Positions 1 through 6,334 of a stretch of DNA of 11,822 nucleotides are shown piece after piece. The position numbers and the translations under genes are program-made. A model generated the notes under the pieces. It was not told the origin of the DNA and searched no databases. It saw only the letters and a list, made by a program, of their open reading frames with translations. This stretch comes from CAZQFS01 sp964592755 (GTDB taxonomy: Bacteria; Hydrothermota; Tepidihabitantia; Tepidihabitantales; Tepidihabitantaceae): NCBI GenBank assembly GCA_964592755.1, contig CAZQFS010000095.1:1-11822 (forward strand). Direction: 5' to 3'. Numbering within the stretch: position 1 is the stretch's first letter; every line of letters begins with the position of its first letter.

Positions 1-2
1 TC

Positions 3-1148
3 AACACTTCGCTCGTGCTCGCCTCGAACGGCACGGTGGACTGCATCTACGGCGGTTGCGAGGACGCCGAGCCACCGAGGTTCTACGGCATCAAGGTCGG
101 CGACTTCCGTCCTTACCGGTCTGATGCCTCGGCCTCGACCAAGTTCGCCGACTTCGTGTTCAATGGCCATGCGGCGTTCTGTCAGGCGACCCAGCACATC
201 ATCGTCGGCAGCGACGAGGGTGAGCTCTATGCTTTGAAGGTGGCCAACCTTAGTGTCGAGTGGCGCTACCCGGGCATGACCAGGGAGGATTCACTCACCG
301 GTGAGTCGTGGGGCGCGCCGGCAATCAGCGGCAACAAGATATACATCGGCAACGAGACCGACAGCGTCTTCTTCTTCATCGACAACGGCGGGACCGTGAG
401 TCGGATTGCCGCCTACGGTCTCAACTCGCCGATGGTGGATGCGCCGGTTATTGACGCAGCGGGCAACGTCTACTTTGGAACCGATTCCGGCTACCTGTAC
501 AAATTCGGCCCGAATCTCGACTTCCAGTGGAGGGTGTTGCTCATAGCCAACAAGTCGGTCAACGGTGCGGTCATCGGCAAGGACGGGGTCATCTACTGCA
601 CCTCGGAAGGTGAGCAACCTGCTGACCCGGCCCGACTCTACGCTGTCAACGCTGATGGAACCATGAAGTGGCCGTCACCAGGCTACGTCACAACCTACGG
701 TCTGGGGACGCGGCCGGCGGTTGACGCAGACGGACACATCTACCTCGGGACTCAGGTCGGCCGGTTCTACAAGTTCAACAAAGATGACGGTACGGCCATG
801 TGGCGCCACTTCTACGGTAACACGGAGTTCAATACGACGCCGATTGTCGTTCAGGGCGGGTATCTCTATGCCCAGAACGTTGACGACGTGCTCTACTGCG
901 CGGACCGTTCGACCGGCGACACGGTCTGGGTCTGTGATTGCCGCAGAGCGCTGCCCCGGCCGGTTCCCCGTGCGCGGAAGATGGAGCTGTACGACTACGA
1001 CGCCAATCCGACCATCACCGCGGACGGCAACATCGTGGTTGCAGGCAAAGAGGCGGTCTACCTGGTGAAAGGCTACCCGGAGCGCCTGCTTGATACTTCT
1101 GCGCCCTGGCCCAAGTGGCAGAAAAACCTGTCGAACACGGGCAAGTAA
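3..1148 (+). CDS. PQQ-like beta-propeller repeat protein, 5'-partial
   Basis: The frame is open to the left edge. The first possible start in the window (GTG at 15) lies inside the fold and leaves no signal peptide, so the true start is almost certainly upstream. Numbering from that GTG, about seven blade-like repeats follow the pattern G-x-hydrophobic-Y-x-G-T-x-x-G-x-L-Y-x-hydrophobic ending in a Trp, for example near residues 60-83, 149-172, 190-219, 239-263 and 281-305. The ending PWPKWQKNLSNTGK resembles the closing strand common in PQQ-like propellers (WP-x-x-x-x-x-x-x-NTG). Such proteins are usually exported and act as binding or scaffold propellers; no enzyme signature such as a quinoprotein dehydrogenase cofactor ring can be recognised. 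It is the only plus-strand gene and converges on the sorting-domain gene to its right. The fold is fairly certain, the function unknown. Confidence 0.8.
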   Translation, partial: NTSLVLASNGTVDCIYGGCEDAEPPRFYGIKVGDFRPYRSDASASTKFADFVFNGHAAFCQATQHIIVGSDEGELYALKVANLSVEWRYPGMTREDSLTGESWGAPAISGNKIYIGNETDSVFFFIDNGGTVSRIAAYGLNSPMVDAPVIDAAGNVYFGTDSGYLYKFGPNLDFQWRVLLIANKSVNGAVIGKDGVIYCTSEGEQPADPARLYAVNADGTMKWPSPGYVTTYGLGTRPAVDADGHIYLGTQVGRFYKFNKDDGTAMWRHFYGNTEFNTTPIVVQGGYLYAQNVDDVLYCADRSTGDTVWVCDCRRALPRPVPRARKMELYDYDANPTITADGNIVVAGKEAVYLVKGYPERLLDTSAPWPKWQKNLSNTGK

Positions 1149-1177
1149 GTAGCGTAGAATCCGAACCCAGCCTCCTA

Positions 1178-1209
1178 AGGCGGGCCCTCAGTACCCCGAG
1201 GGCCCGCCT
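1178..1209. terminator. Perfect 12-bp hairpin between convergent genes
   Basis: AGGCGGGCCCTC (1178-1189) and its exact complement (1198-1209) flank an 8-nt loop, 30 bp after the stop of the beta-propeller gene. The stem is very G+C-rich but no T-run follows on either strand. It is therefore a strong pause or terminator-like structure rather than a textbook intrinsic terminator. Its place between two converging genes suits a bidirectional terminator. Confidence 0.65.
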
Positions 1210-1249
1210 GCTGCTCAGGCCGGAATGCCTATGCCGCCGACCGAAAGAC

Positions 1250-1278
1250 GCCAAGAACCACGGTCTTGCTCTCTTGGC
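1250..1278 (-). terminator. Weak hairpin downstream of the sorting-domain gene
   Basis: GCCAAGA (1250-1256) pairs with TCTTGGC (1272-1278) across a 15-nt loop. On the minus strand it lies about 50 nt past the stop codon at 1330 and is followed by GTCTTTC. The stem is short and the T content modest, so it is only a possible terminator for the minus-strand gene. Confidence 0.3.
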
Positions 1279-1329
1279 ATGATGCCATTGGTGGCTGCTG
1301 CCCTATGACGTTTCACGCCGTTGGCCTGC

Positions 1330-2211
1330 CTATTCCCCGAGATAGAGCACCTTGTGCGTGCGAGTATCTCCCGCCGAACGTGTCTGCACGAGATAGACGC
1401 CGGGCGGCAGCGAGCCGAATTCCAGACGGACTGCACCCGTCGGTTTCTCCAGAAGAGACATCCGCGCCGTGACTGCACGGCCTGAGGCATCGCAAACGGT
1501 CACAATCGCCTTCTCACCAGCCGGCAGGTTGAGTCGCAGCCCGGTGGCGCGGTTGAACACGCTCGGACCTGCAGTCGTAAGCCAGTCGGCCGATTCGGAC
1601 CCGCGTTCCGCAACGCCCAGTATCCGCTGCCATGCCTGCTCTGCCCGCCGGCAGCGCCAGGCCAGGCTCGATGTGTCGTAGCCGGAGAACGGGGTACCGA
1701 TAACCGCATAGACGAAGCTACCCGAGGAGTCGGGCTGAAGGTCAAATGGCCCGGTGGACAAGAGGAACCGCTTGTCCGCAGGTGCCGGGTCAATCGAGTC
1801 GTACGGCGCGTACGCGTAGGGCGGGGTCCAGTTGTGGCCGGAAAGCGCCAAGTACCGCTCGAAATCGTTGCGAGGGTCAGCGTCAGTCAGCGTGAACAGC
1901 TTGAACGCGGTCATGCCCAGGCCATTCGCCGCATCAAGCAGTATCACCGCCACGGCACCGCTCGGAACACCGTCGTTGCTGTAGCAGTACCCGGTGTTTC
2001 GCACGCGAATCGTGTCAGGCCCGATGTGGAACAGCCGATTCAGAAAGAGACCCGCCCGGTCATTGGCTGCGTTGCCGACGTCCGGGTCGATGGCGATGGC
2101 GAAATGGGCATTGGGAATGAGTGAGCCGCTGCGGTTCACGATGTCGAACACCTCGGATGAACCTTTTCCAGTGGACCGATTCGGACCAGCAGAATCATAC
2201 CGCACGACCAA
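1330..2211 (-). CDS. Secreted-type protein with T9SS type A-like sorting domain, N-terminally truncated
   Basis: Residues about 215-293 look like a T9SS type A C-terminal sorting domain: a DASGRAV strand, then LPPGVYLVQTRSAGDTRTHK and the ending VLYLGE. The preceding part (IDPDVGNAANDRAG near 41-54, DPRNDFERYLALSG near 112-125, LLSTGPFDLQPDSSGS near 150-164) resembles repeated extracellular proteins seen in T9SS-bearing uncultured phyla. Such proteins normally carry a signal peptide and a further N-terminal part. Here a TGA (2218-2220) closes the frame just upstream, no signal peptide exists, and the first start is TTG at 2211 with no Shine-Dalgarno. A promoter-like sequence sits inside the 5' end; if used, translation would more likely begin at the GTG of residue 21, about 10 nt after GGAAAAGG. 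It could be a 5'-truncated remnant or a gene fragment made expressible again. The sorting domain is fairly certain, activity is not. Confidence 0.6.
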   Translation of the reverse strand: MVVRYDSAGPNRSTGKGSSEVFDIVNRSGSLIPNAHFAIAIDPDVGNAANDRAGLFLNRLFHIGPDTIRVRNTGYCYSNDGVPSGAVAVILLDAANGLGMTAFKLFTLTDADPRNDFERYLALSGHNWTPPYAYAPYDSIDPAPADKRFLLSTGPFDLQPDSSGSFVYAVIGTPFSGYDTSSLAWRCRRAEQAWQRILGVAERGSESADWLTTAGPSVFNRATGLRLNLPAGEKAIVTVCDASGRAVTARMSLLEKPTGAVRLEFGSLPPGVYLVQTRSAGDTRTHKVLYLGE

Positions 2212-2221
2212 GCCCAGTCAA
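2194..2221 (-). promoter_or_regulatory. Candidate sigma70-type promoter inside the 5' end of the sorting-domain ORF
   Basis: On the minus strand TTGACT (2221-2216) and TATGAT (2199-2194) are 16 nt apart, each one mismatch from the sigma70 consensus. The -35 box overlaps the TGA that closes the frame. A transcript would start near 2187, too late for the TTG at 2211, but compatible with the GTG at residue 21 of that ORF. Confidence 0.45.
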
Positions 2222-2733
2222 CAGGCAGGCCTTCGTCCCGGTGCGGTGCCGGGGTTGCCCTGGTGCAAGGTTGCCGCACAAGGTGGGTCACATGGTGCTG
2301 GCAGCCGGCACGGACGAACCGGCAAACCTGCCGGGCGGGACCTGCCAATCGATTCTATCAGTCGTAGTTGCGTAACTTAGGTCAGGGACAGTGGCGCGAG
2401 GCGTAGAGGAAGGGGTGGCTGTGGGAGCGACTCCGGGAGTCACTCCCCCCCGCGCCTCGGCAGCCAGGTCGGAGACTGGCTGTCGAGGTGTTTCTGATTA
2501 CATGGCAGGCAGCAGTTGACCGGATACAGCCAGATGCACGCCAGACCGCATGCTGACGGAGAGGTCAGAAGCCACGGCCGCAGACAGGTAGACATGCAGA
2601 CTTGCGGATGCTTGCGCGGCCAGACCTTAAGACAGAGTCCTGAGCAGGTTGTGTCGTGCCTGCGTGGTGATGTTCAGGAGAGTCTGGCAACCGGCGCGGC
2701 GCGAGAGGCTGCAGCCGGGGAGCGGCGGACAGG
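2218..2733. other. About 0.5 kb without a convincing gene
   Basis: Between the sorting-domain ORF and the small lipoprotein gene no reading frame on either strand shows a recognisable product; short open frames here look like compositional artefacts of G+C-rich DNA. No tRNA or rRNA could be made out. It contains the nested inverted repeats at 2397-2488, a small perfect hairpin (CCGGCA-AACC-TGCCGG, 2319-2334), and repeated AGAC/GCAGAC words near 2578-2604. It may be the degraded site of the missing 5' part of the neighbouring gene, an RNA leader, or simply a spacer. Confidence 0.5.
2397..2488. repeat. Nested and competing inverted repeats
   Basis: Three pairings can be traced. An almost perfect palindrome has arms 2423-2434 and 2436-2447 with one mismatch; on the minus strand that mismatch becomes a G-U pair. 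An outer stem joins CGAGGCG (2397-2403) to CGCCTCG (2453-2459). A separate hairpin joins CCTCGGCAGCCAG (2455-2467) to CTGGCTGTCGAGG (2476-2488) over an 8-nt loop, with one G-U pair on + and TGTTTCTGATT soon after. The outer stem and the last hairpin share 2455-2459 and cannot form together. Confidence 0.55.
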
Positions 2734-3087
2734 TCAGGGCAGGATGGTGAGGGCGAACCCCTGAGACACGAACTGGCCGTGCCAGGAGAGAGTGTCTTCG
2801 CACCGGTCGCGTGCTTCGACTGTGAACAGATACTGACCGTCGAGCGTCGGCGTGCCGTCCAGGACCGCGAAGTCGTCCTGAGACCGGAGCGCGATGCCGG
2901 GCGGCAACTGGCCGCTGAGTACTCGGACCCTGACGAGACCGGTGCCACCGGTGGTCTTGATGGTGTCGGCATAGGGAGCGCCGACCGAGCCTTCCTTGAG
3001 CGCGGCGGTGGTGATATCGAGATAGGGCCCACGGTCGCACGAGGCCAGGAGCAGGACAAGGGCAGAGAGGGACAGCGTGCGTCTCAT
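2734..3087 (-). CDS. Small lipoprotein with one Ig-like (putative-Ig/cadherin-like) domain
   Basis: The product has 117 residues. A short positively charged start and hydrophobic stretch lead to the lipobox LASC, making Cys17 the probable lipidated residue. The remainder matches one putative-Ig (He_PIG-like) domain: GSVGAPYADTI near 33-43, a TGG turn, LSGQLPPGIAL near 57-67, LDGTPTLDGQYLFTVEARD near 75-93. These domains usually occur in tandem in large adhesins, so a single copy on a lipid anchor is small for the family. The start ATG overlaps the hypB stop in an ATGA arrangement, so translation is probably coupled and it is the last gene of the porV-purA-hypB run. The role is unknown; membrane attachment, probably to the outer membrane, is inferred from the lipobox. 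Confidence 0.75.
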   Translation of the reverse strand: MRRTLSLSALVLLLASCDRGPYLDITTAALKEGSVGAPYADTIKTTGGTGLVRVRVLSGQLPPGIALRSQDDFAVLDGTPTLDGQYLFTVEARDRCEDTLSWHGQFVSQGFALTILP

Positions 3088-3746
3088 GCCCCAACCCGTC
3101 TGCGATATGCGTCTTTGAGCCAGCCGGTCCAGTTGTCGAGTCCGGCGCCGGTCCGGCAGGAGAGCTCGATTATCGGCAGGTCGGGCTTGAGGCGATGGAG
3201 TGAGTCTTTTATGGCGCTGAGGTCGAAGTCGACATAAGGAAGGAGGTCAGTCTTGCTGATAACCACGAGGTCGGAGCGCATGAACATGAGCGGGTACTTG
3301 ACCGGCTTGTCGCTGCCCTCAGGGGTGGAGATGAGCGTGACGCTGTGGTGGGCCGGCATGGTGAACTCGGCCGGGCAGACCAGGTTGCCGACATTCTCAA
3401 TCAGCAGCAGGTCAATGCCAGCAAGTTCAAGGCCGGAGAGAGCCGGTTCGAGCATCATGGCGTCGAGGTGGCACGCGCCCTGGGTGTTCAACTGGGTGCA
3501 GGGTGCGCCCCGGGCAACGACGCGCTGGGCGTCCAAGTCGCCTTGTATGTCGCCTTCGATGACGTGAATCCGCAGCTCGCGCCCCAGGGCCTCGACCGTG
3601 CGTTCGACCAGGCTGGTCTTTCCCGCACCCGGTCCGGACATGATATTGACAGAAAGAACTCGGTGTCGGCTGAGTCGTTCGAGTTGCTGTGCGGCGAGCG
3701 CGTCGTTGCTCGCCAGCACCCGGCGCATCAGCGTGACTTCAGCCAC
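3084..3746 (-). CDS. hypB: HypB, hydrogenase nickel incorporation GTPase
   Basis: HypB is the cytoplasmic GTPase that, with HypA, delivers nickel to [NiFe]-hydrogenase. The 220-residue product has the P-loop GPGAGKTS at 38-45, EGD at 64-66, the nickel-site pair Cys92-His93 in GACHLD, ENVGNLVCPAEF at 117-128 (Cys124), GSDKPVKYPLMF at 144-155 and the base-recognition SKTD at 164-167. It lacks the N-terminal CxxCGC nickel motif and the His-rich stretch found in some HypB proteins, so it is the short form. Two starts are possible: GTG at 3746, overlapping purA by 19 nt and matching the usual family N-terminus, or ATG at 3728, which forms TGATG with the purA stop. Either way it is translationally coupled to purA. 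No hypA or hydrogenase subunit lies in the window, so its partner genes must be elsewhere. Confidence 0.93.
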   Translation of the reverse strand: MAEVTLMRRVLASNDALAAQQLERLSRHRVLSVNIMSGPGAGKTSLVERTVEALGRELRIHVIEGDIQGDLDAQRVVARGAPCTQLNTQGACHLDAMMLEPALSGLELAGIDLLLIENVGNLVCPAEFTMPAHHSVTLISTPEGSDKPVKYPLMFMRSDLVVISKTDLLPYVDFDLSAIKDSLHRLKPDLPIIELSCRTGAGLDNWTGWLKDAYRRRVGA

Positions 3747-5020
3747 GTGAGCTTTGCCGGCCGAACCGGGATAGTCTGACCTCGGTCTTTGCCGGTGGAG
3801 ACGATGGCGACCGGGCAGTTGACCAGTTCTTCGAGTCTGGTCACGTAGCGGCGGGCCAGGACAGGCAGGTCACGCCAGGTCCGGCAGAAGGCGGTGGAGG
3901 CTTTCCAGCCCGGCAGTTCTTCGTACTGCGGCTCGACGTCAAACGCGGCCAGCAGGTCGAATTCGTCGATGGTCCGGTTGCCGAGTCGGTACGAGTGGCA
4001 GACTTTGATTGTGTCGAGCGAGTCGAGGACGTCGAGCTTGGTAATGATGATGGCGCTGAGCCGGTTGTAGCGCACCGCGGCCCGAACCAAGGGCGCGTCG
4101 AACCACCCGCAGCGCCGTGGCCGGCCCGTGGTCGCACCGTATTCGTGTCCGAGCTTGCGCAGGTTCTCGGCGTCAGCGGGGTCGAGTTCGGTCGGGAACG
4201 GGCCTTTGCCGACCCTTGTGGTGTATGCCTTGACCACGCCGACCGCCTGTTCGAGCCAGAGCGGACTCACGCCCGCGCCCGGAGCCACGCCACCGACCCA
4301 GGTCGACGATGATGTGACGTAAGGGTAGGTTCCCAGGTCGATGTCAAGGTGCATGCCCTGAGCGCCTTCGAAGAGGACGCGGTCGTTGCGACGCAGGGCG
4401 GCTTCAATCAGGGAACTGCCGTCGGCCACGAGCCGCGCGATTGTCCGGGTCGCCTGCCAGTATTCCTTGAGCACCTTCTTGAAGCTCAGGGGTTCGGCTT
4501 TGTGCAACTCCATGAGCAGGAAGTTGGCGGCGGCCAGGTTTCGCACTAGCTTCTCGGCAAAAACCTCTTCCGAAAGAAGGTCGACGGCGCGGATTCCGGT
4601 CCGGCTGAACTTGTCCCGGTAGGCCGGGCCGATGCCCTGGCCGGTTGTGCCGATGGTCCCGGCGCTGTCCTGGAGCTTGTCGAGCAGCCGGTGATAGGGG
4701 AGAATCATGTGGGCCCGGCGGTCAACGGCCAGACGACTGCCGGGTCTAATCTTGTTCTTGCGCAACTCAGCCAGCTCGCGGTTGAGCACATGCGGGTCAA
4801 CCACGCAGCCGCAGCCGATGATGCACTGCGCCTTGGGACTGGTGATGCCGGAAGGAATCTGGTGAAAGGTCAGCTCGCGGTCTTTCAGGCAAACAGTGTG
4901 TCCTGCGTTAGGGCCTCCCTGGTAGCGGACTACCATATCGGCGCTCTGGGCAAGATAGTCGGCCATCTTGCCCTTGCCTTCGTCGCCCCACTGCGCGCCG
5001 ACTACGGCCAGATTAGGCAT
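3728..5020 (-). CDS. purA: Adenylosuccinate synthase
   Basis: PurA joins IMP and aspartate using GTP to form adenylosuccinate, the first committed step from IMP to AMP, in the cytoplasm. At 430 residues it has the usual length and looks complete. Visible signatures are QWGDEGKGK at 10-18 (Asp13 and Lys16), NAGHTV at 38-43 (catalytic His41), TTGQGIGPAYRDKFSRTGIR, FEGAQGMHLDIDLGTYPYVT, TRVGKGPFPTEL, TGRPRRCGWFDA and the guanine-binding STGKDRGQT near the end. The ATG at 5020 has GAGG five nt upstream. It begins 48 nt after the PorV-like gene and its stop overlaps hypB, so it is probably read from the promoter in front of the PorV-like gene. A housekeeping purine gene between an outer-membrane secretion protein and hypB is unusual, but nothing in the protein itself is odd. 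Confidence 0.97.
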   Translation of the reverse strand: MPNLAVVGAQWGDEGKGKMADYLAQSADMVVRYQGGPNAGHTVCLKDRELTFHQIPSGITSPKAQCIIGCGCVVDPHVLNRELAELRKNKIRPGSRLAVDRRAHMILPYHRLLDKLQDSAGTIGTTGQGIGPAYRDKFSRTGIRAVDLLSEEVFAEKLVRNLAAANFLLMELHKAEPLSFKKVLKEYWQATRTIARLVADGSSLIEAALRRNDRVLFEGAQGMHLDIDLGTYPYVTSSSTWVGGVAPGAGVSPLWLEQAVGVVKAYTTRVGKGPFPTELDPADAENLRKLGHEYGATTGRPRRCGWFDAPLVRAAVRYNRLSAIIITKLDVLDSLDTIKVCHSYRLGNRTIDEFDLLAAFDVEPQYEELPGWKASTAFCRTWRDLPVLARRYVTRLEELVNCPVAIVSTGKDRGQTIPVRPAKLTWLKSR

Positions 5021-5068
5021 TGCCGCCTCGGGCCGCAGGCAGTAGGGGCAGTCTCAAGCTCTCCCTCG

Positions 5069-6184
5069 CTAGAACCGGTAGGAGAGTGAGAACTTGTAGT
5101 TGTCGGTGGAGAAGTCGTAGATGAGTTTGTCTACGCTCAGGTCGAACTTGAACCCGGCGTACTCAAGACCGCCGCCAAAGCAGAGACCCAGGGACTTGAA
5201 CTTGCCCAGGTCCGGGCGGGTGAGGACGTCGCCCAGGCCGTAGTGATAGGTCTGGCCCGATTCGTTCTCGAGGACGATGCCGCCGCGCTGACCGGTCAGG
5301 TCTTCAAAGTACCCGACGCGGGCATGGAGCAGGTTGGCAAAGGATGCCTCGACGCCGAAGCTCTTCCACGCATCGCGCATCTCCTCGGACAGCTTCCGGC
5401 TGAACGGCTTGGTGCCGGTAGTATCGTAGAACATGCCGACGATGATCTTGGAGATTTCGGGTGTAATACCGACCTTGAACATATCGGTTTTCACCGGGTA
5501 GTAGGCCAGGGCCAGGCGCAACATGCGGGGAATCGGGTCTGATTCGCCGGAAGAGGTGTATGAGATGTTGGGACCGAGGTTGGATACCGACGCACCGACG
5601 TTGAGGAACGAGAACGGCTTGTACAGGGCCCCGGCGTCGAGCGCCCAGGTGATGCCGGTACCGCCGCGCTCGATTCCGAGCTCGGGCATGACCCTCCAGA
5701 CCCATTCCGGAACAAGGAACGAGTAGATGAACTTGGCACCGAACCCGACGCCGAGGTTGGGGAGCACGGGATACCCGTAGCCGGCCCCGACCGCGACGTC
5801 GAAGGTGGTGTATCGGCCGAGGAACTCGCCCCGTTCGTTGATGACGTCGGTCTCGCCGGTCGTCAAGTAAATGACGTTCGCACCGACGTTGCCGTACCCG
5901 CTGACCTGATGGGACAGCGCGGCGTACTCGTAGTACATGCCGGGATACAGCCCGGGCAGCCAGTTGGAGTGCATCAGGGTGGCGTGGGTCCGTTCCATGA
6001 AGGCCAGACCACCTTGATTGTAATAGAGTGCGCTTGCGTCATCGGCAATCGCGGTGAACGCTCCGGCAAGAGCAGTGGGACGAGCCCCGGGCCAGATCAT
6101 CAGGAAGACCGCACCCGGGTTTTGGCTCGCACCGGCCATCCCGACAAGGGCGACCAGCACAAGCCAGCAGGCTTTATGCCTCAT
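5069..6184 (-). CDS. PorV-like outer-membrane barrel protein (T9SS-associated)
   Basis: In Bacteroidetes PorV is a FadL-like outer-membrane barrel that collects T9SS cargo from the translocon and presents it to the sortase PorU. The 371-residue product starts with a signal peptide (hydrophobic to about residue 19, cut near AGA-SQ). The PorV/PorQ family signature follows at about 33-61: GARPTALAGAFTAIADDA, then ALYYNQGGLAF. The rest alternates short aromatic and glycine-rich strands and ends in SLSYRF with the terminal Phe typical of barrels inserted by BamA. The ATG at 6184 has a very strong Shine-Dalgarno and a near-consensus promoter. It lies directly after the PorU-like peptidase gene, in line with PorU and PorV acting as one attachment complex. 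Whether it is PorV rather than the related PorQ cannot be settled from the sequence alone; the PorU neighbour favours PorV. Confidence 0.85.
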   Translation of the reverse strand: MRHKACWLVLVALVGMAGASQNPGAVFLMIWPGARPTALAGAFTAIADDASALYYNQGGLAFMERTHATLMHSNWLPGLYPGMYYEYAALSHQVSGYGNVGANVIYLTTGETDVINERGEFLGRYTTFDVAVGAGYGYPVLPNLGVGFGAKFIYSFLVPEWVWRVMPELGIERGGTGITWALDAGALYKPFSFLNVGASVSNLGPNISYTSSGESDPIPRMLRLALAYYPVKTDMFKVGITPEISKIIVGMFYDTTGTKPFSRKLSEEMRDAWKSFGVEASFANLLHARVGYFEDLTGQRGGIVLENESGQTYHYGLGDVLTRPDLGKFKSLGLCFGGGLEYAGFKFDLSVDKLIYDFSTDNYKFSLSYRF

Positions 6185-6191
6185 GAAGATG

Positions 6192-6200
6192 CCTCCTTTT
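6192..6200 (-). promoter_or_regulatory. Strong ribosome binding site of the PorV-like gene
   Basis: AAAAGGAGG followed by C ends seven to eight nt before the ATG at 6184. It is the best Shine-Dalgarno in the window, fixes this start codon and suggests high expression. Confidence 0.8.
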
Positions 6201-6214
6201 CTGGAGCACAGGAG

Positions 6215-6243
6215 ATTATAGGCGACCGGGCAAACATGGTCAA
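6215..6243 (-). promoter_or_regulatory. Near-consensus sigma70-type promoter for porV-purA-hypB-lipoprotein
   Basis: On the minus strand TTGACC (6243-6238) and a perfect TATAAT (6220-6215) are separated by exactly 17 nt. Transcription should begin near 6208, giving a leader of about 24 nt before the ATG at 6184. It lies in the 150-nt gap after the peptidase stop, so the PorV-like gene and those behind it can be read independently of the upstream genes. No clear terminator is seen between the peptidase stop and this promoter. Confidence 0.85.
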
Positions 6244-6334
6244 GCCGGGCGGGTTGCGCGCGGGATTCTGGGCTGTCCGGATACTTCTTGGCAGACTCCG
6301 GCAGTGATTCACGGCAAGGCGTACCCGGCGTCGG

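Noticed and set aside
2319..2334. CCGGCA-AACC-TGCCGG hairpin as a terminator
   Set aside because: The 6-bp stem has no T-run on either side and is not placed just after a gene; such small stems are frequent at this base composition.
2136..2348. Out-of-frame minus-strand ORF that might supply the missing N-terminus of the sorting-domain gene
   Set aside because: It shows neither a signal peptide nor similarity to the expected upstream part, so a simple frameshift does not restore the gene.
2627..3094. Alternative minus-strand frame of 155 residues over the small lipoprotein
   Set aside because: It lacks a signal, is rich in Arg, Pro and Ser, and competes with a frame that has a clear lipobox, an Ig-like domain and an ATGA overlap with hypB.
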